Part shown: piece by piece, positions 23,835-30,640 of the stretch
How the letters are laid out: each line of letters starts with the position of its first letter
How positions within the stretch are numbered: the stretch's first letter is position 1
Assembly (NCBI GenBank): GCA_910588635.1
Contig: CAJUPW010000030.1
Location: 1-35,866 of the forward strand
DNA from: an uncultured Oscillospiraceae bacterium
GTDB lineage: Bacteria > Bacillota > Clostridia > Oscillospirales > Oscillospiraceae
Reading direction: 5' to 3'
DNA length: 35,866 nucleotides
Program-made: the position numbers and the translations under genes
Notes under the pieces: generated by a model
The model's database searches: none
The model's input: only the letters and a program-made list of their open reading frames with translations
What the model was told of the DNA's origin: nothing

Positions 23835-25016
23835 TCAGCCCCGCAGCTCCAGCAGCTTCTGTTTCAGCTCGCCCTCGATGCGGCCCAGCTCCTTCTCAGC
23901 CTCTTTCCGCTTTTGAGCGCCCTCAGTCTGAATCTTCATCACCTCGTCCAGAGTGGTGATGAGCTGCTGGTTGGTGTGCTGGAGGGTCTCGATGGAGACC
24001 ACGCTCCGCTCGGCCTCCTTGGCGGTCTCGATGGTGCCCAGTTTCAGCATATCGGCGTTTTTCTGGAGCAGCTCATTGGTCATGTTGGTGACGGCGGCCT
24101 GGGCGGCGGTGGCCTGACGGCCGTGCTCCAGCCCCAGCGCCAGCACCATCTGGCTCTTCCACAGGGGGATGGTGTTCACCAGGGAGGACTGGATTTTCTC
24201 CAGCATCTGGGTGTCGTTGTTTTGCAGCAGGCGGGTCTGGGGGCCCATCTGAATGGAAATCATCCGGGTCAGTTCCAGATCGTGGAGCTTCTTCTCAAAG
24301 CGGTTGCACAGATTGGCGAAGTCGTTGTAGGCCTGGGCGTCCTCCTGAGCGCCGGTGGCCTCCGCCTTTTTCTTCAGTTCCGCCAGATCGTTGGAGCGCA
24401 GGTACTCCAGCCGCTTCTTGCCGGCCAGGATATACATGGTCAGCTCCTTGTAGTACTTGGTGTTCAGCTCATACATCTGGTCGAACATGGCCACGTCCTT
24501 CATCAGGGTGACCTGGTGGTTCTCCAGCACCTTGACGATCTTGTCCACGTTGACCTCGGCCTTGGAGTAGCTGGCCTTCATGGCCTCCAGCTCGTTTTTC
24601 TTCTTTTGGAAAAAGCCGCCGATGCCCTTTTTCTCTGGCTGGCCGAAGGTTTTCAGCTCCACCACCAGGGAGGACAGGGCCTCGCCCACCTCGCCCAGGT
24701 CCTTGGTCTTGACGTTGTTCAGGGCGCTCTCCGAGAAAGCGGCGATGTTCTTCTGGGCCGCCGCCCCGTAGTTGAGCACCAGATTGCTGTCGGTGACGTC
24801 GATCTTCTTGGAGAAGTCGTCCACCATCTTCTTTTCCGCCTCGCTGAGCATGGATTCGTCCAGCTTGACGGCGTTGGCGTCCCGGGCGGCCTGGGCCGCC
24901 TCGTCCACCTGGGGGGCCGCCGGGGCTGAGGGGGTCAAAGTCAGTTCGGGGGCGGCCGCCTGGGCCGCGCCGGTATCCAGAGTCAGCTCCGGGGTCAGGT
25001 TCAGTTCGTCACTCAT
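23835..25016 (-). CDS. telA: TelA-family protein (toxic anion resistance)
   Basis: The 393-residue protein is largely helical, with long charged coiled-coil stretches and the conserved core including VDDFSKKIDVTDSNLVLNYG and VELKTFGQPEKKGIGGFFQK. This is the TelA/YceH family, originally linked to tellurite resistance and also to nisin and other antimicrobial stress. It has no obvious membrane segment. AGGAGG lies 9 bases ahead of the chosen ATG 25016; ATG 25022 is possible but only 3 bases from it. It overlaps the small membrane protein gene by 8 bases and follows an XpaC-like gene, the usual partner. Confidence 0.85.
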   Translation of the reverse strand: MSDELNLTPELTLDTGAAQAAAPELTLTPSAPAAPQVDEAAQAARDANAVKLDESMLSEAEKKMVDDFSKKIDVTDSNLVLNYGAAAQKNIAAFSESALNNVKTKDLGEVGEALSSLVVELKTFGQPEKKGIGGFFQKKKNELEAMKASYSKAEVNVDKIVKVLENHQVTLMKDVAMFDQMYELNTKYYKELTMYILAGKKRLEYLRSNDLAELKKKAEATGAQEDAQAYNDFANLCNRFEKKLHDLELTRMISIQMGPQTRLLQNNDTQMLEKIQSSLVNTIPLWKSQMVLALGLEHGRQATAAQAAVTNMTNELLQKNADMLKLGTIETAKEAERSVVSIETLQHTNQQLITTLDEVMKIQTEGAQKRKEAEKELGRIEGELKQKLLELRG

Positions 25017-25239
25017 GTTCATTTTCCTCCTGTTTTTTGTAGTCGTTTAGGCGATACCAACGCAGCCACCATAGAACCGCGTCAATGGTGGATAATACGA
25101 AAAGGACAAGGATCCGCCCGTCTGCCCGGTCTGTGATGCCATACCAGCGGAACAGACCTATAAGACAGACGGCTGTGGAGATACTCCAGGCAATAGCAAG
25201 AGCGAAAGCGTTCTTTTTCTCACTCCATTTTTTCCACAT
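25009..25239 (-). CDS. Small two-helix membrane protein
   Basis: A 76-residue protein on the minus strand has two clear membrane helices (about 12-30 and 44-60) and a charged tail ending NDYKKQEENEHE. I do not recognise a family. AAGGAG precedes its ATG. It overlaps telA by 8 bases and follows the XpaC-like gene by 14 bases, so it belongs to that operon and may anchor or regulate the TelA/XpaC partners. Confidence 0.75.
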   Translation of the reverse strand: MWKKWSEKKNAFALAIAWSISTAVCLIGLFRWYGITDRADGRILVLFVLSTIDAVLWWLRWYRLNDYKKQEENEHE

Positions 25240-25253
25240 AGCGGTTTTCTCCT

Positions 25254-25949
25254 TTACAGCTCCAGGGTGGGACCTCCTGTCCCGCCGGTAGGGGCGGAGG
25301 GGCCGGACAGTCCCTCCTGAGCCAGCAGGTTCTCCATTACGGTGATGTCGGTGGAGATGTCCAGAGCCTCGTCGCCAAAGAGGGCGTCCAGCTGCTTGTC
25401 AAATGCGGCGCAGAGAGTGTTCAGCATGGTCTCCACCTTCTGCTTGGTAGCGTCGATGTTGCTGCCCGAGATGCCGGCGGAGTCCATCCGGTCGTATGCG
25501 TTGAGCAGCTTGATGGTGGTGGGCAGAAAGTAGTCCAGAAAGCGGGAAATCTGGGGCTGCTTGGCCGGATTGGCGATGATGTGGTCGATGATTTTCCCGG
25601 TGACCTCCTCCAGGTGGTCGATCTGCGCGGAAATCTTCGGGTCCGGGATGGCGTCGTTGAGCCGGCGCAGCTCGGAGACGGCCCGGTCCTTCTCCTTCCG
25701 AAGGGCGGCTGCCTTGGGGTCCTCCTCCTTCTTGGGCTCAGGCTTTTTGGCCTCCTCCTTGGCCGCGCCGGGGGTCTGGTAGACCTTGTCGGGGAAAATG
25801 GCCTTACCCACCGCAAAGGCGGCGAAGGACAGCCCGGCGCACAGGATATAGTGCAGCGGGGAGCGGAGCGGGAACAACAGGGCGTAGGCCAGCCAGGTGA
25901 AGCCCACCAGATAGATGGGCAGAACGGATACTTTTTTGTGGGTGGTCAT
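25254..25949 (-). CDS. XpaC-like protein (5-bromo-4-chloroindolyl phosphate hydrolysis family)
   Basis: The 231-residue protein starts MTTHKKVSVLPIYLVG. Two membrane helices (about 8-24 and 32-50) precede a Lys/Glu-rich linker (about 65-100) and a helical XpaC-like domain (about 100-215, with IDHLEEVTGKIIDHI and RFLDYFLPTTIKLLNAYDRM). XpaC and TelA genes are neighbours in many Firmicutes, and are thought to act together at the envelope; the activity is not well established. ATG 25949 follows CGGAGG. The promoter lies at 25981-26010 and an in-frame upstream start at 25976 is unlikely. It leads the four-gene minus-strand operon. Confidence 0.83.
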   Translation of the reverse strand: MTTHKKVSVLPIYLVGFTWLAYALLFPLRSPLHYILCAGLSFAAFAVGKAIFPDKVYQTPGAAKEEAKKPEPKKEEDPKAAALRKEKDRAVSELRRLNDAIPDPKISAQIDHLEEVTGKIIDHIIANPAKQPQISRFLDYFLPTTIKLLNAYDRMDSAGISGSNIDATKQKVETMLNTLCAAFDKQLDALFGDEALDISTDITVMENLLAQEGLSGPSAPTGGTGGPTLEL

Positions 25950-25980
25950 GGCGTACCTCCGCATAGAATGATTCACCTAT

Positions 25981-26010
25981 ATTGTACCCCTAAAGGACAG
26001 GAGGTGTCAA
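25981..26010 (-). promoter_or_regulatory. SigA-type promoter for the XpaC–TelA operon
   Basis: On the minus strand, TTGACA (26005-26010) and TACAAT (25981-25986) are 18 bases apart, 32 bases ahead of the chosen start. It is close to and divergent from the patatin promoter. Confidence 0.8.
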
Positions 26011-26025
26011 GGAAATTGGGAGAGA

Positions 26026-26054
26026 TTGCAAAATCAGTAGGGAAGGGGTATAAT
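26026..26054 (+). promoter_or_regulatory. SigA-type promoter for the patatin gene
   Basis: TTGCAA (26026-26031) and TATAAT (26049-26054) are 17 bases apart. The gene starts 37 bases downstream. It is divergent from the minus-strand promoter, with only 15 bases between the two -35 elements. Confidence 0.8.
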
Positions 26055-26063
26055 AAGAAAAAA

Positions 26064-26080
26064 GCGCCCGGTACGGGCGC
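26064..26080 (+). promoter_or_regulatory. Hairpin in the patatin leader next to the ribosome site
   Basis: GCGCCCG (26064-26070), loop GTA, CGGGCGC (26074-26080), directly abutting GGGAGG (26081-26086). In the mRNA it would be near the 5' end, and could stabilise the transcript or limit ribosome access. Confidence 0.55.
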
Positions 26081-26090
26081 GGGAGGTTTT

Positions 26091-26939
26091 ATGAAAACAG
26101 GCTTGGTATTGGAGGGCGGGGCCCTCCGCGCGATTTTTTCCAGCGGCGTGTGCGACGGCCTGCTGGAGGGCGGGGTCATGACGGACTATGTCATCGGCGT
26201 GTCGGCGGGGATCGCCTACGGGGTGAGCTATGTGTCCCGGCAGCCCCGGCGCAATCTGGAGGTGGTCACCCGATACGCACCCGATAAGCGGTATATGGGG
26301 TTTCGCAATCTGACGGACAAGGAAAACCGCAGCTACTTCGGCCGCCAGTTCGGGTTCAGCACCATTCCCAACGAGCTGGTCCCCTTCGACTACGATACCT
26401 TCGCCGCCTTCCCCGGCGAGGTGGAGGCGGTGGTCACCAACCTGAATACCGGTAGGGCGGACTATCTGGCCGTCCCCCGGCGGGACCCGGAGTCGGTGGT
26501 CCTCCAGGCAAGCTGTGCCATGCCCTTACTGTTCCCCACCTTTGAAATCAACGGCCAGCCCTATCTGGACGGCGGCATCGGCGACGCCATCCCGTGGCAG
26601 CGGGCGCTGAACAAGTGCGACAGGGTGGTGGCAGTGCTCACCCGCCCCAGAAGCTACTGCCGTAAGCCGGACCGTATGATGAAGCTGATTCGAAGGCGGT
26701 ATCGGGACTACCCCAATTTTGTGGAGGCTATGGAGAACCGGGCGGAGGTCTACAACCGGGACCGGGCGGAGCTGTTCCGGGCGGAGCGGGAAGGAAAGCT
26801 GCTGGTAATTGCCCCGGACTCCACTCTGGGGGTGGCCCGTACAGAGCGGGACACCGAAAAGCTGCGCCTGCTGTGGGCAGAGGGGTATCAGATGGCGGTG
26901 GACCGCCTGGAGGAGATCAGAGATTATCTGCGAGACTGA
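26091..26939 (+). CDS. Patatin-like phospholipase
   Basis: The 282-residue protein begins MKTGLVLEGGALRAIFSSG with the oxyanion-hole GGALR (9-13), the nucleophile elbow GVSAG with S38, and the catalytic Asp in YLDGGIGD (D160). These define a Ser–Asp dyad lipid acyl hydrolase of the RssA/YlbK type. ATG 26091 follows GGGAGG; the longer in-frame sequence upstream lies in the divergent promoter region. It stands alone with its own promoter and its 3' end overlaps a convergent small gene by 23 bases. The substrate is unknown, probably membrane phospholipid. Confidence 0.9.
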   Translation: MKTGLVLEGGALRAIFSSGVCDGLLEGGVMTDYVIGVSAGIAYGVSYVSRQPRRNLEVVTRYAPDKRYMGFRNLTDKENRSYFGRQFGFSTIPNELVPFDYDTFAAFPGEVEAVVTNLNTGRADYLAVPRRDPESVVLQASCAMPLLFPTFEINGQPYLDGGIGDAIPWQRALNKCDRVVAVLTRPRSYCRKPDRMMKLIRRRYRDYPNFVEAMENRAEVYNRDRAELFRAEREGKLLVIAPDSTLGVARTERDTEKLRLLWAEGYQMAVDRLEEIRDYLRD

Positions 26940-27126
26940 GGGCTGTACCGGTACGGTTGACCTGGCTGGGCTGGAGGGCGTAGAGATTCAAGGTGTCGCC
27001 CACGATGGTGAAGAAGGCCCCCAGCTTGGCCAGCTGCTCCTGGCTCTGCCCCTGGGCCAGCGCGGCGGAAAGGGCCACAGCCATGGTGAGCAGCTCGCCG
27101 CTGTTGGCGTTATAGATGGATGACAA
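26917..27126 (-). CDS. Small uncharacterised protein (DUF6774-like)
   Basis: A 69-residue minus-strand protein reads SIYNANSGELLTMAVALSAALAQ, followed by QEQLAKLGAFFTIVGDTLNLYAL. The pattern of a short variable head, then the SGELL core and a second amphipathic helix ending in GDTL, resembles small DUF6774-type proteins of Oscillospiraceae from memory. The start is probably TTG 27126 with GGGGGTGG just upstream; a GTG at 27135 is inside that site. Its end overlaps the patatin gene on the other strand. No function is known. Confidence 0.55.
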   Translation of the reverse strand: MSSIYNANSGELLTMAVALSAALAQGQSQEQLAKLGAFFTIVGDTLNLYALQPSQVNRTGTALSLADNL

Positions 27127-27191
27127 TAAGACCACCCCCGGATTATCTTATGCGAAATTGAGCCGGAGGGGTGCGGAAATGAGGTGTTTTT

Positions 27192-27605
27192 ATGAAAATC
27201 GTAGTGGTTGACGGCCAGGGCGGCCGGCTGGGCCGACTGCTGGTGGAAGAGGTCAAGGCCCGTCTGCCCCAGGCGCAGGTCTATGCCCTGGGCACGAATA
27301 CTGTGGCCACCGCCGCCATGCTGAAGGCGGGGGCGGACTTCGGTGCCACCGGGGAGAACCCGGTAGTCCGGAACGTGGCCGACGCCGACGGGGTGCTGGG
27401 TCCGGTGGGGATAGTGGTGGCCAACGCCATTCTGGGAGAGGTCACCCCGGCGATGGCCGAGGCGGTGGGAAGCTGTCGGGCGAAAAAGTTCCTGATTCCC
27501 ATGAACAGCTGCGGTGTGGCAGTGGCCGGGGTAGGGGAGCTGCCCATGTCCGCCTATGTGTCTCTGGCGGCGGAGGCCCTGGCGGCGGAACTGAAAAAGG
27601 ATTGA
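27192..27605 (+). CDS. DUF3842 family protein
   Basis: The 137-residue protein begins MKIVVVDGQGGRLGRLLVEEV and contains GTNTVATAAMLKAGAD, PVGIVVANAILGEVTPAMA and FLIPMNSCGVAVAGV. This is the DUF3842 pattern, with a Rossmann-like glycine-rich start. The function is unknown. ATG 27192 follows GAGGTG. The tRNA-Leu promoter overlaps its stop codon. Confidence 0.85.
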   Translation: MKIVVVDGQGGRLGRLLVEEVKARLPQAQVYALGTNTVATAAMLKAGADFGATGENPVVRNVADADGVLGPVGIVVANAILGEVTPAMAEAVGSCRAKKFLIPMNSCGVAVAGVGELPMSAYVSLAAEALAAELKKD

Positions 27606-27630
27606 CTTTTTGTTCGGGTTTCTGTATGAT
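27602..27630 (+). promoter_or_regulatory. Promoter for tRNA-Leu
   Basis: TTGACT (27602-27607) and TATGAT (27625-27630) are 17 bases apart, 40 bases ahead of the tRNA. The -35 overlaps the DUF3842 stop codon. Confidence 0.65.
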
Positions 27631-27670
27631 AATGCTCAGAACAGCGGCGGGCAGCTCTGCCGCTCATGTA

Positions 27671-27756
27671 TGCGCCTGTGATGGAATTGGCAGACATGCG
27701 AGATTTAGGTTCTCGTGTCGTGAGACGTGTGGGTTCGAGTCCCTTCAGGCGCACCA
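27671..27756 (+). tRNA. tRNA-Leu (anticodon UAG)
   Basis: The 86-base gene folds with acceptor arms TGCGCCT (27671-27677) and AGGCGCA (27747-27753), followed by an encoded CCA. The anticodon stem CGAGA/TCTCG holds the loop TTTAGGT with the anticodon TAG at 27706-27708. A long variable arm typical of class II tRNA and the GGTTCGAGTCC T-arm are present. Confidence 0.95.
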
Positions 27757-27763
27757 AACCCAT

Positions 27764-27815
27764 ATAATCCGAACCTGTTTCCGATAAGGGATGGGTTCGG
27801 ATTATTGGTTTTCTT
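27764..27815 (+). terminator. Terminator after tRNA-Leu
   Basis: ATAATCCGAACC (27764-27775) pairs perfectly with GGTTCGGATTAT (27794-27805), followed by TGGTTTTCTTT. It ends the tRNA transcript. Confidence 0.85.
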
Positions 27816-27924
27816 TGAGAGATTTGAAAGTACCCATTTCCGAAATGGGGTGGAACGGAAACCGACGTCTAAACCGAGAGGGCCGAGGAAAAAGAAACAA
27901 GAGAATTATACATAGTCAAGACGC
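27816..27924. other. AT-rich spacer, start of the accessory region
   Basis: No gene, RNA or repeat can be supported here. Composition drops sharply from the GC-rich chromosome to its left, marking the boundary of the mosaic region. Confidence 0.5.
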
Positions 27925-27958
27925 AAAAAGCGGCGGTATCGCATTCGATACCGCCGCT
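27925..27958 (-). terminator. Minus-strand terminator after a lost gene
   Basis: AGCGGCGGTATCG (27929-27941), loop CATT, then its perfect complement (27946-27958). On the minus strand the stem is followed by TTTTT. It lies 19 bases after the stop of the minus-strand gene remnant, indicating a once-functional gene. Confidence 0.85.
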
Positions 27959-27977
27959 AAAACAAATACTTTGAAAT

Positions 27978-28148
27978 TTATAACATGGAATTAATCCGTG
28001 ACATAAGATCATCTCTATTGTCATATCCACTCGGAACATTCTCTAAAACTTGTTTTGCCTGTTGTAAATAACGGCGCCTTTCTGCTCCTTCTGCGTCAAC
28101 CCCTTTATAATAGAGGCTCGGTACGCCCTTCTGCCGTCCCTGCGCCAT
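27978..28148 (-). pseudogene. C-terminal remnant of an unidentified minus-strand gene
   Basis: The minus strand reads 56 codons to a TAA at 27978-27980. The AT-rich part translates as YYKGVDAEGAERRRYLQQ followed by AKQVLENVPSGYDNRDDL, a credible charged helical C-terminus, and a strong terminator follows. The first ten codons, from ATG 28148, lie in GC-rich sequence that belongs to the propeller gene on the other strand, so the original 5' part is missing. I do not recognise the family. The apparent ATG at 28148 is probably fortuitous. Confidence 0.6.
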
Positions 28149-28620
28149 GGTGACCAACCGTCAGGGGGAGTACTTCGCCGCCGACGGCTACGGAAACGAC
28201 GCGGTACACAAGTTCAACCGGGACGGCAGCTATGCCTTCTCCTGGGGGGGGCCCGGTCAGGCCTCCGGACAGTTCCGTCTGGTACACGATATTCAGATCG
28301 ACCGGCTGGACCGGGTCTGGGTGGCTGACCGGGAAAACAGCCGCGTACAGGTGTTTGACCAGAGCGGCACAATTCTGGCCGTCATTGACGGAAATTTGAT
28401 GCGCATCGGCGGCGTATGGACCGACGATAACTATGCTTACATCGGCGAGTTGGACGGTGGCCTCACTATTCTGGATATGGAACTGAATGTTCTGGCGCAG
28501 CTGGGCTGCAAGGGGTCGGTCATTCACGCCCACGGTCTGACCGGAGGCGTCAACGGCGATATCTATGTGCTGACCAACAAGAAAAATGAGAACAACATTC
28601 TGCGCCTTGTTCGGGAGTGA
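28114..28620 (+). pseudogene. NHL-type beta-propeller protein, 5'-truncated
   Basis: The frame is open from 28114, with the first ATG at 28147, and gives 157 residues from that ATG. Propeller-like blades are visible: EYFAADGYGNDAVHKFNRDG, GQFRLVHDIQIDRLDRVWVADRENSRVQVFD and a third containing GGVWTDDNYAYIGELDGGLTILD, ending LVRE. Full NHL or six-bladed proteins of this type are about 300 residues. The residues before the ATG (PFCRPCAM) still resemble a blade, so the gene has lost roughly its N-terminal half. No ribosome site precedes the ATG. It is joined to an unrelated AT-rich segment near 28112-28126. It precedes and overlaps the yhcH ribosome site, and so probably headed this operon. Confidence 0.7.
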
Positions 28621-28625
28621 CGGAT

Positions 28626-29090
28626 ATGGTCATTGACAATTTGAAAAACGCGCCCTATTACTACGGCTGTCACCCTAAAATTGACTTGATTCTGCGTTAT
28701 CTGAAGTCAGACCGGAAAGGACTTGTACAGGCCCCCACCGGACCCCAGGCGCTGCCCCCGGAACTGACCGAGGCGGGAATTTCTATGAAAATTGTGGAGT
28801 TTGACACGGTGGAAGGTACCCGCCGGTGGGAGTCCCACCCGGTACACAGCTTTGTCTACTACATGCTGGAGGGCAGCGAACGTACTGGATATGGGGACAT
28901 CAGCCAGATGGGGGACGGCGTCAAGACGGAGGGCAAGGACCAGATCCTCTACCCTAACGGTGACGGCGACCGTATCCGGTTCCCGCAAGGGCATTTTTTG
29001 ATTCTGTTTCCCCAGGATGCCCACATGTCCAAGCTGGCCGACGGCGTACCTGCAAAGGCCAAAAAGTGTTCATTCAAATTTCAGCGCTGA
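28626..29090 (+). CDS. YhcH/YjgK/YiaL family protein (DUF386)
   Basis: The 154-residue protein begins MVIDNLKNAPYYYG and carries the family pattern KIVEFDTVEGTRRWESHPVHS, FVYYMLEGSER, then FLILFPQDAHM. It is a cupin-like single-domain fold. Family members are linked to metabolism of sialic acid, alginate-derived and other sugar acids, and may act as anomerases or sugar-binding proteins. ATG 28626 follows GGGAG at 28612-28616 with a 9-base gap; GTG 28617 is inside the upstream stop. It lies between the propeller fragment and the MBL-fold gene, in a probable sugar-acid operon. Confidence 0.82.
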   Translation: MVIDNLKNAPYYYGCHPKIDLILRYLKSDRKGLVQAPTGPQALPPELTEAGISMKIVEFDTVEGTRRWESHPVHSFVYYMLEGSERTGYGDISQMGDGVKTEGKDQILYPNGDGDRIRFPQGHFLILFPQDAHMSKLADGVPAKAKKCSFKFQR

Positions 29091-29113
29091 AAAGGAAAGG
29101 AAGAGATGGATTT

Positions 29114-29857
29114 ATGGCGGCAAAGTTTACATTTTACGGCGGAATGTGCGTGCTGGTGGAGCGCAGTGACGGAAAGAAACTGCTGTTTGACCCTTACATC
29201 AGCGATAATCCGCAGACCACCACCCCTCTGGAGAACTTTTATGATATTGATTACCTCTTTGTCACCCACAACGCCGGCGACCACGTGGGCGACGCCGACG
29301 TTATCATGGAACAGGCCCCCAAGGCTATCCTGATCAGCGGCAAGGATGTCAACCGCCGGGTTCAGAAACGGACAAAATTGCCCCGTGAGCGCTATTTTGG
29401 CACCATCTATGGCGACTGCCGCCGGCTGGATGAATTGACCGTCTATCACACAGTAAACGCCATCCACCGCTCCAAGGAGACCACAAACGGGGTGGAGGCC
29501 TCCAACCCCGCTTTCGGTTTCATCGTGGAAGTAGAGCCCGGCGTGACCTACTACCACGTGGGCGACACTTGCCTGTTCGGCGACATGCGGATGTATCGGG
29601 AGCTGTATCACCCCACCGTGATGACCGTGGGCATCTCCAAGTTTAAGGAGCCCTATCCCCCCTGTGAGATGCCGCCCCGTGAGGCCGCTTACGCCGTATC
29701 CTACATCGGCCCCGACGTGGTTATTCCTACTCACTATCCCACTGGGAGCTCCGCGCCCCAGGAATTCCAGCAGCACATGGCGACCTTGGCGCCCAATGTG
29801 GTTGTCCGTGGGGAAATTGAAAAGACCTTCACCTATTATCCCTTCCGTGTGGAGTAA
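29114..29857 (+). CDS. Metallo-beta-lactamase-fold hydrolase (UlaG/UPF0173-like)
   Basis: The 247-residue protein reads KFTFYGGMCVLVERSDGKKLLFDPYISDN and then LFVTHNAGDHVGDAD, YYHVGDTCLFGDM and VIPTHYPTGSS, in the order of UlaG- and UPF0173-type MBL hydrolases. The usual THxHxDH metal box is THNAGDH here (residues 51-57), so the second His is Ala at residue 54. Other likely metal ligands (H52, D56, H57, later Asp and His) remain. UlaG-like enzymes open sugar-acid lactones, which suits the neighbouring genes, but the altered box makes activity uncertain. ATG 29114 follows GGAAG by 11 bases. Confidence 0.82.
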   Translation: MAAKFTFYGGMCVLVERSDGKKLLFDPYISDNPQTTTPLENFYDIDYLFVTHNAGDHVGDADVIMEQAPKAILISGKDVNRRVQKRTKLPRERYFGTIYGDCRRLDELTVYHTVNAIHRSKETTNGVEASNPAFGFIVEVEPGVTYYHVGDTCLFGDMRMYRELYHPTVMTVGISKFKEPYPPCEMPPREAAYAVSYIGPDVVIPTHYPTGSSAPQEFQQHMATLAPNVVVRGEIEKTFTYYPFRVE

Positions 29858-29862
29858 TAGTT

Positions 29863-30636
29863 ATGGGGATCAAACAAACAATTCGCGCCCGGGCTCAGGC
29901 CGGACTAACCAGCTTTGGATTGTCGGTGGTTTTGCCAATTCCCTCGGTTATTGAGCTGGCGGTAAAAGCCGGGTATGACTTTGTCCGGATTGACTGCGAA
30001 CATTCCTATATGAGTCCGGCGGAACTGCGGGGGCTGCTGTCCACAGCGCGTTTGCTGGGCATTCCATGCCAAGTACGTACGCCCGATGTTGCCAATCTCA
30101 CGCCTCTGCTTGGGCAGGAACCGGCTGCCATTATGATTCCCCATGTGGGCAGCGCCGCATATGCCCGTCAAATTGTGGACAGCTGCAAATTTGCGCCTTT
30201 GGGTACCCGGGGAATGGACGCTGGAACACGCTCCATCCGCTGCGGAGGTATGAGCCGGGAAGAATACATGTCCTGCGCCGCTCAGACCCAGGATGTGATT
30301 GTCCAGATCGAAAGCCGGTCTGCCATTCAGTACATTGACGAGATTCTGTCTGTTGAGGGGGTTGACATGGTAGCCACCGGCCGGGCCGATCTCTCCCAGG
30401 AACTGGGGGTGGCGGGACAGAAAGACCACCCGGATGTGATTGAGGCGGAAAACTTCATTATCCAAAAGACGATGGAGTATGGAAAAATCCCCACCATCAC
30501 AGCGGATACGGCCCAACGCGTACAGCAGATGTACGAGATGGGAGTCCGATGTTTCCTCGTAGGGAAGGATGAAAACCTATTGGACAAGGCGCTAAAGAAA
30601 AATTTGCGAGAAAAGGCCTGTGTAAATTTAGGATAA
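29863..30636 (+). CDS. HpcH/HpaI-family aldolase
   Basis: The 257-residue protein follows the HpcH/HpaI fold: VLPIPSVIELAVKAGYDFVRIDCEHSYMSP, IPHVGSAAYARQIVDSCKFAPLGTRGMDAGTR and IVQIESRSAIQYIDEIL. These carry the metal-binding Glu and Asp and the Arg and Gly-rich substrate loops of class II 2-keto-3-deoxy-sugar-acid aldolases. It would cleave a keto-deoxy sugar acid to pyruvate or a similar 3-carbon product and an aldehyde. Its ribosome site is weak (GGAG 8 bases ahead of ATG 29863), and it starts 5 bases after the MBL gene. It is full length and last in the operon, with a mobile-element fragment directly after it. Confidence 0.85.
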   Translation: MGIKQTIRARAQAGLTSFGLSVVLPIPSVIELAVKAGYDFVRIDCEHSYMSPAELRGLLSTARLLGIPCQVRTPDVANLTPLLGQEPAAIMIPHVGSAAYARQIVDSCKFAPLGTRGMDAGTRSIRCGGMSREEYMSCAAQTQDVIVQIESRSAIQYIDEILSVEGVDMVATGRADLSQELGVAGQKDHPDVIEAENFIIQKTMEYGKIPTITADTAQRVQQMYEMGVRCFLVGKDENLLDKALKKNLREKACVNLG

Positions 30637-30640
30637 ATAG

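Noticed and set aside
23052..24929. A 625-codon open frame antisense to the TPM and TelA genes.
   Set aside because: GC-rich codon-position bias leaves long antisense frames open; it has no ribosome site and no family resemblance, while the opposite strand holds clear genes.
28106..28111. TATAAT as a promoter for the truncated propeller operon.
   Set aside because: No -35 at a proper distance; it lies inside the minus-strand gene remnant and is probably chance.
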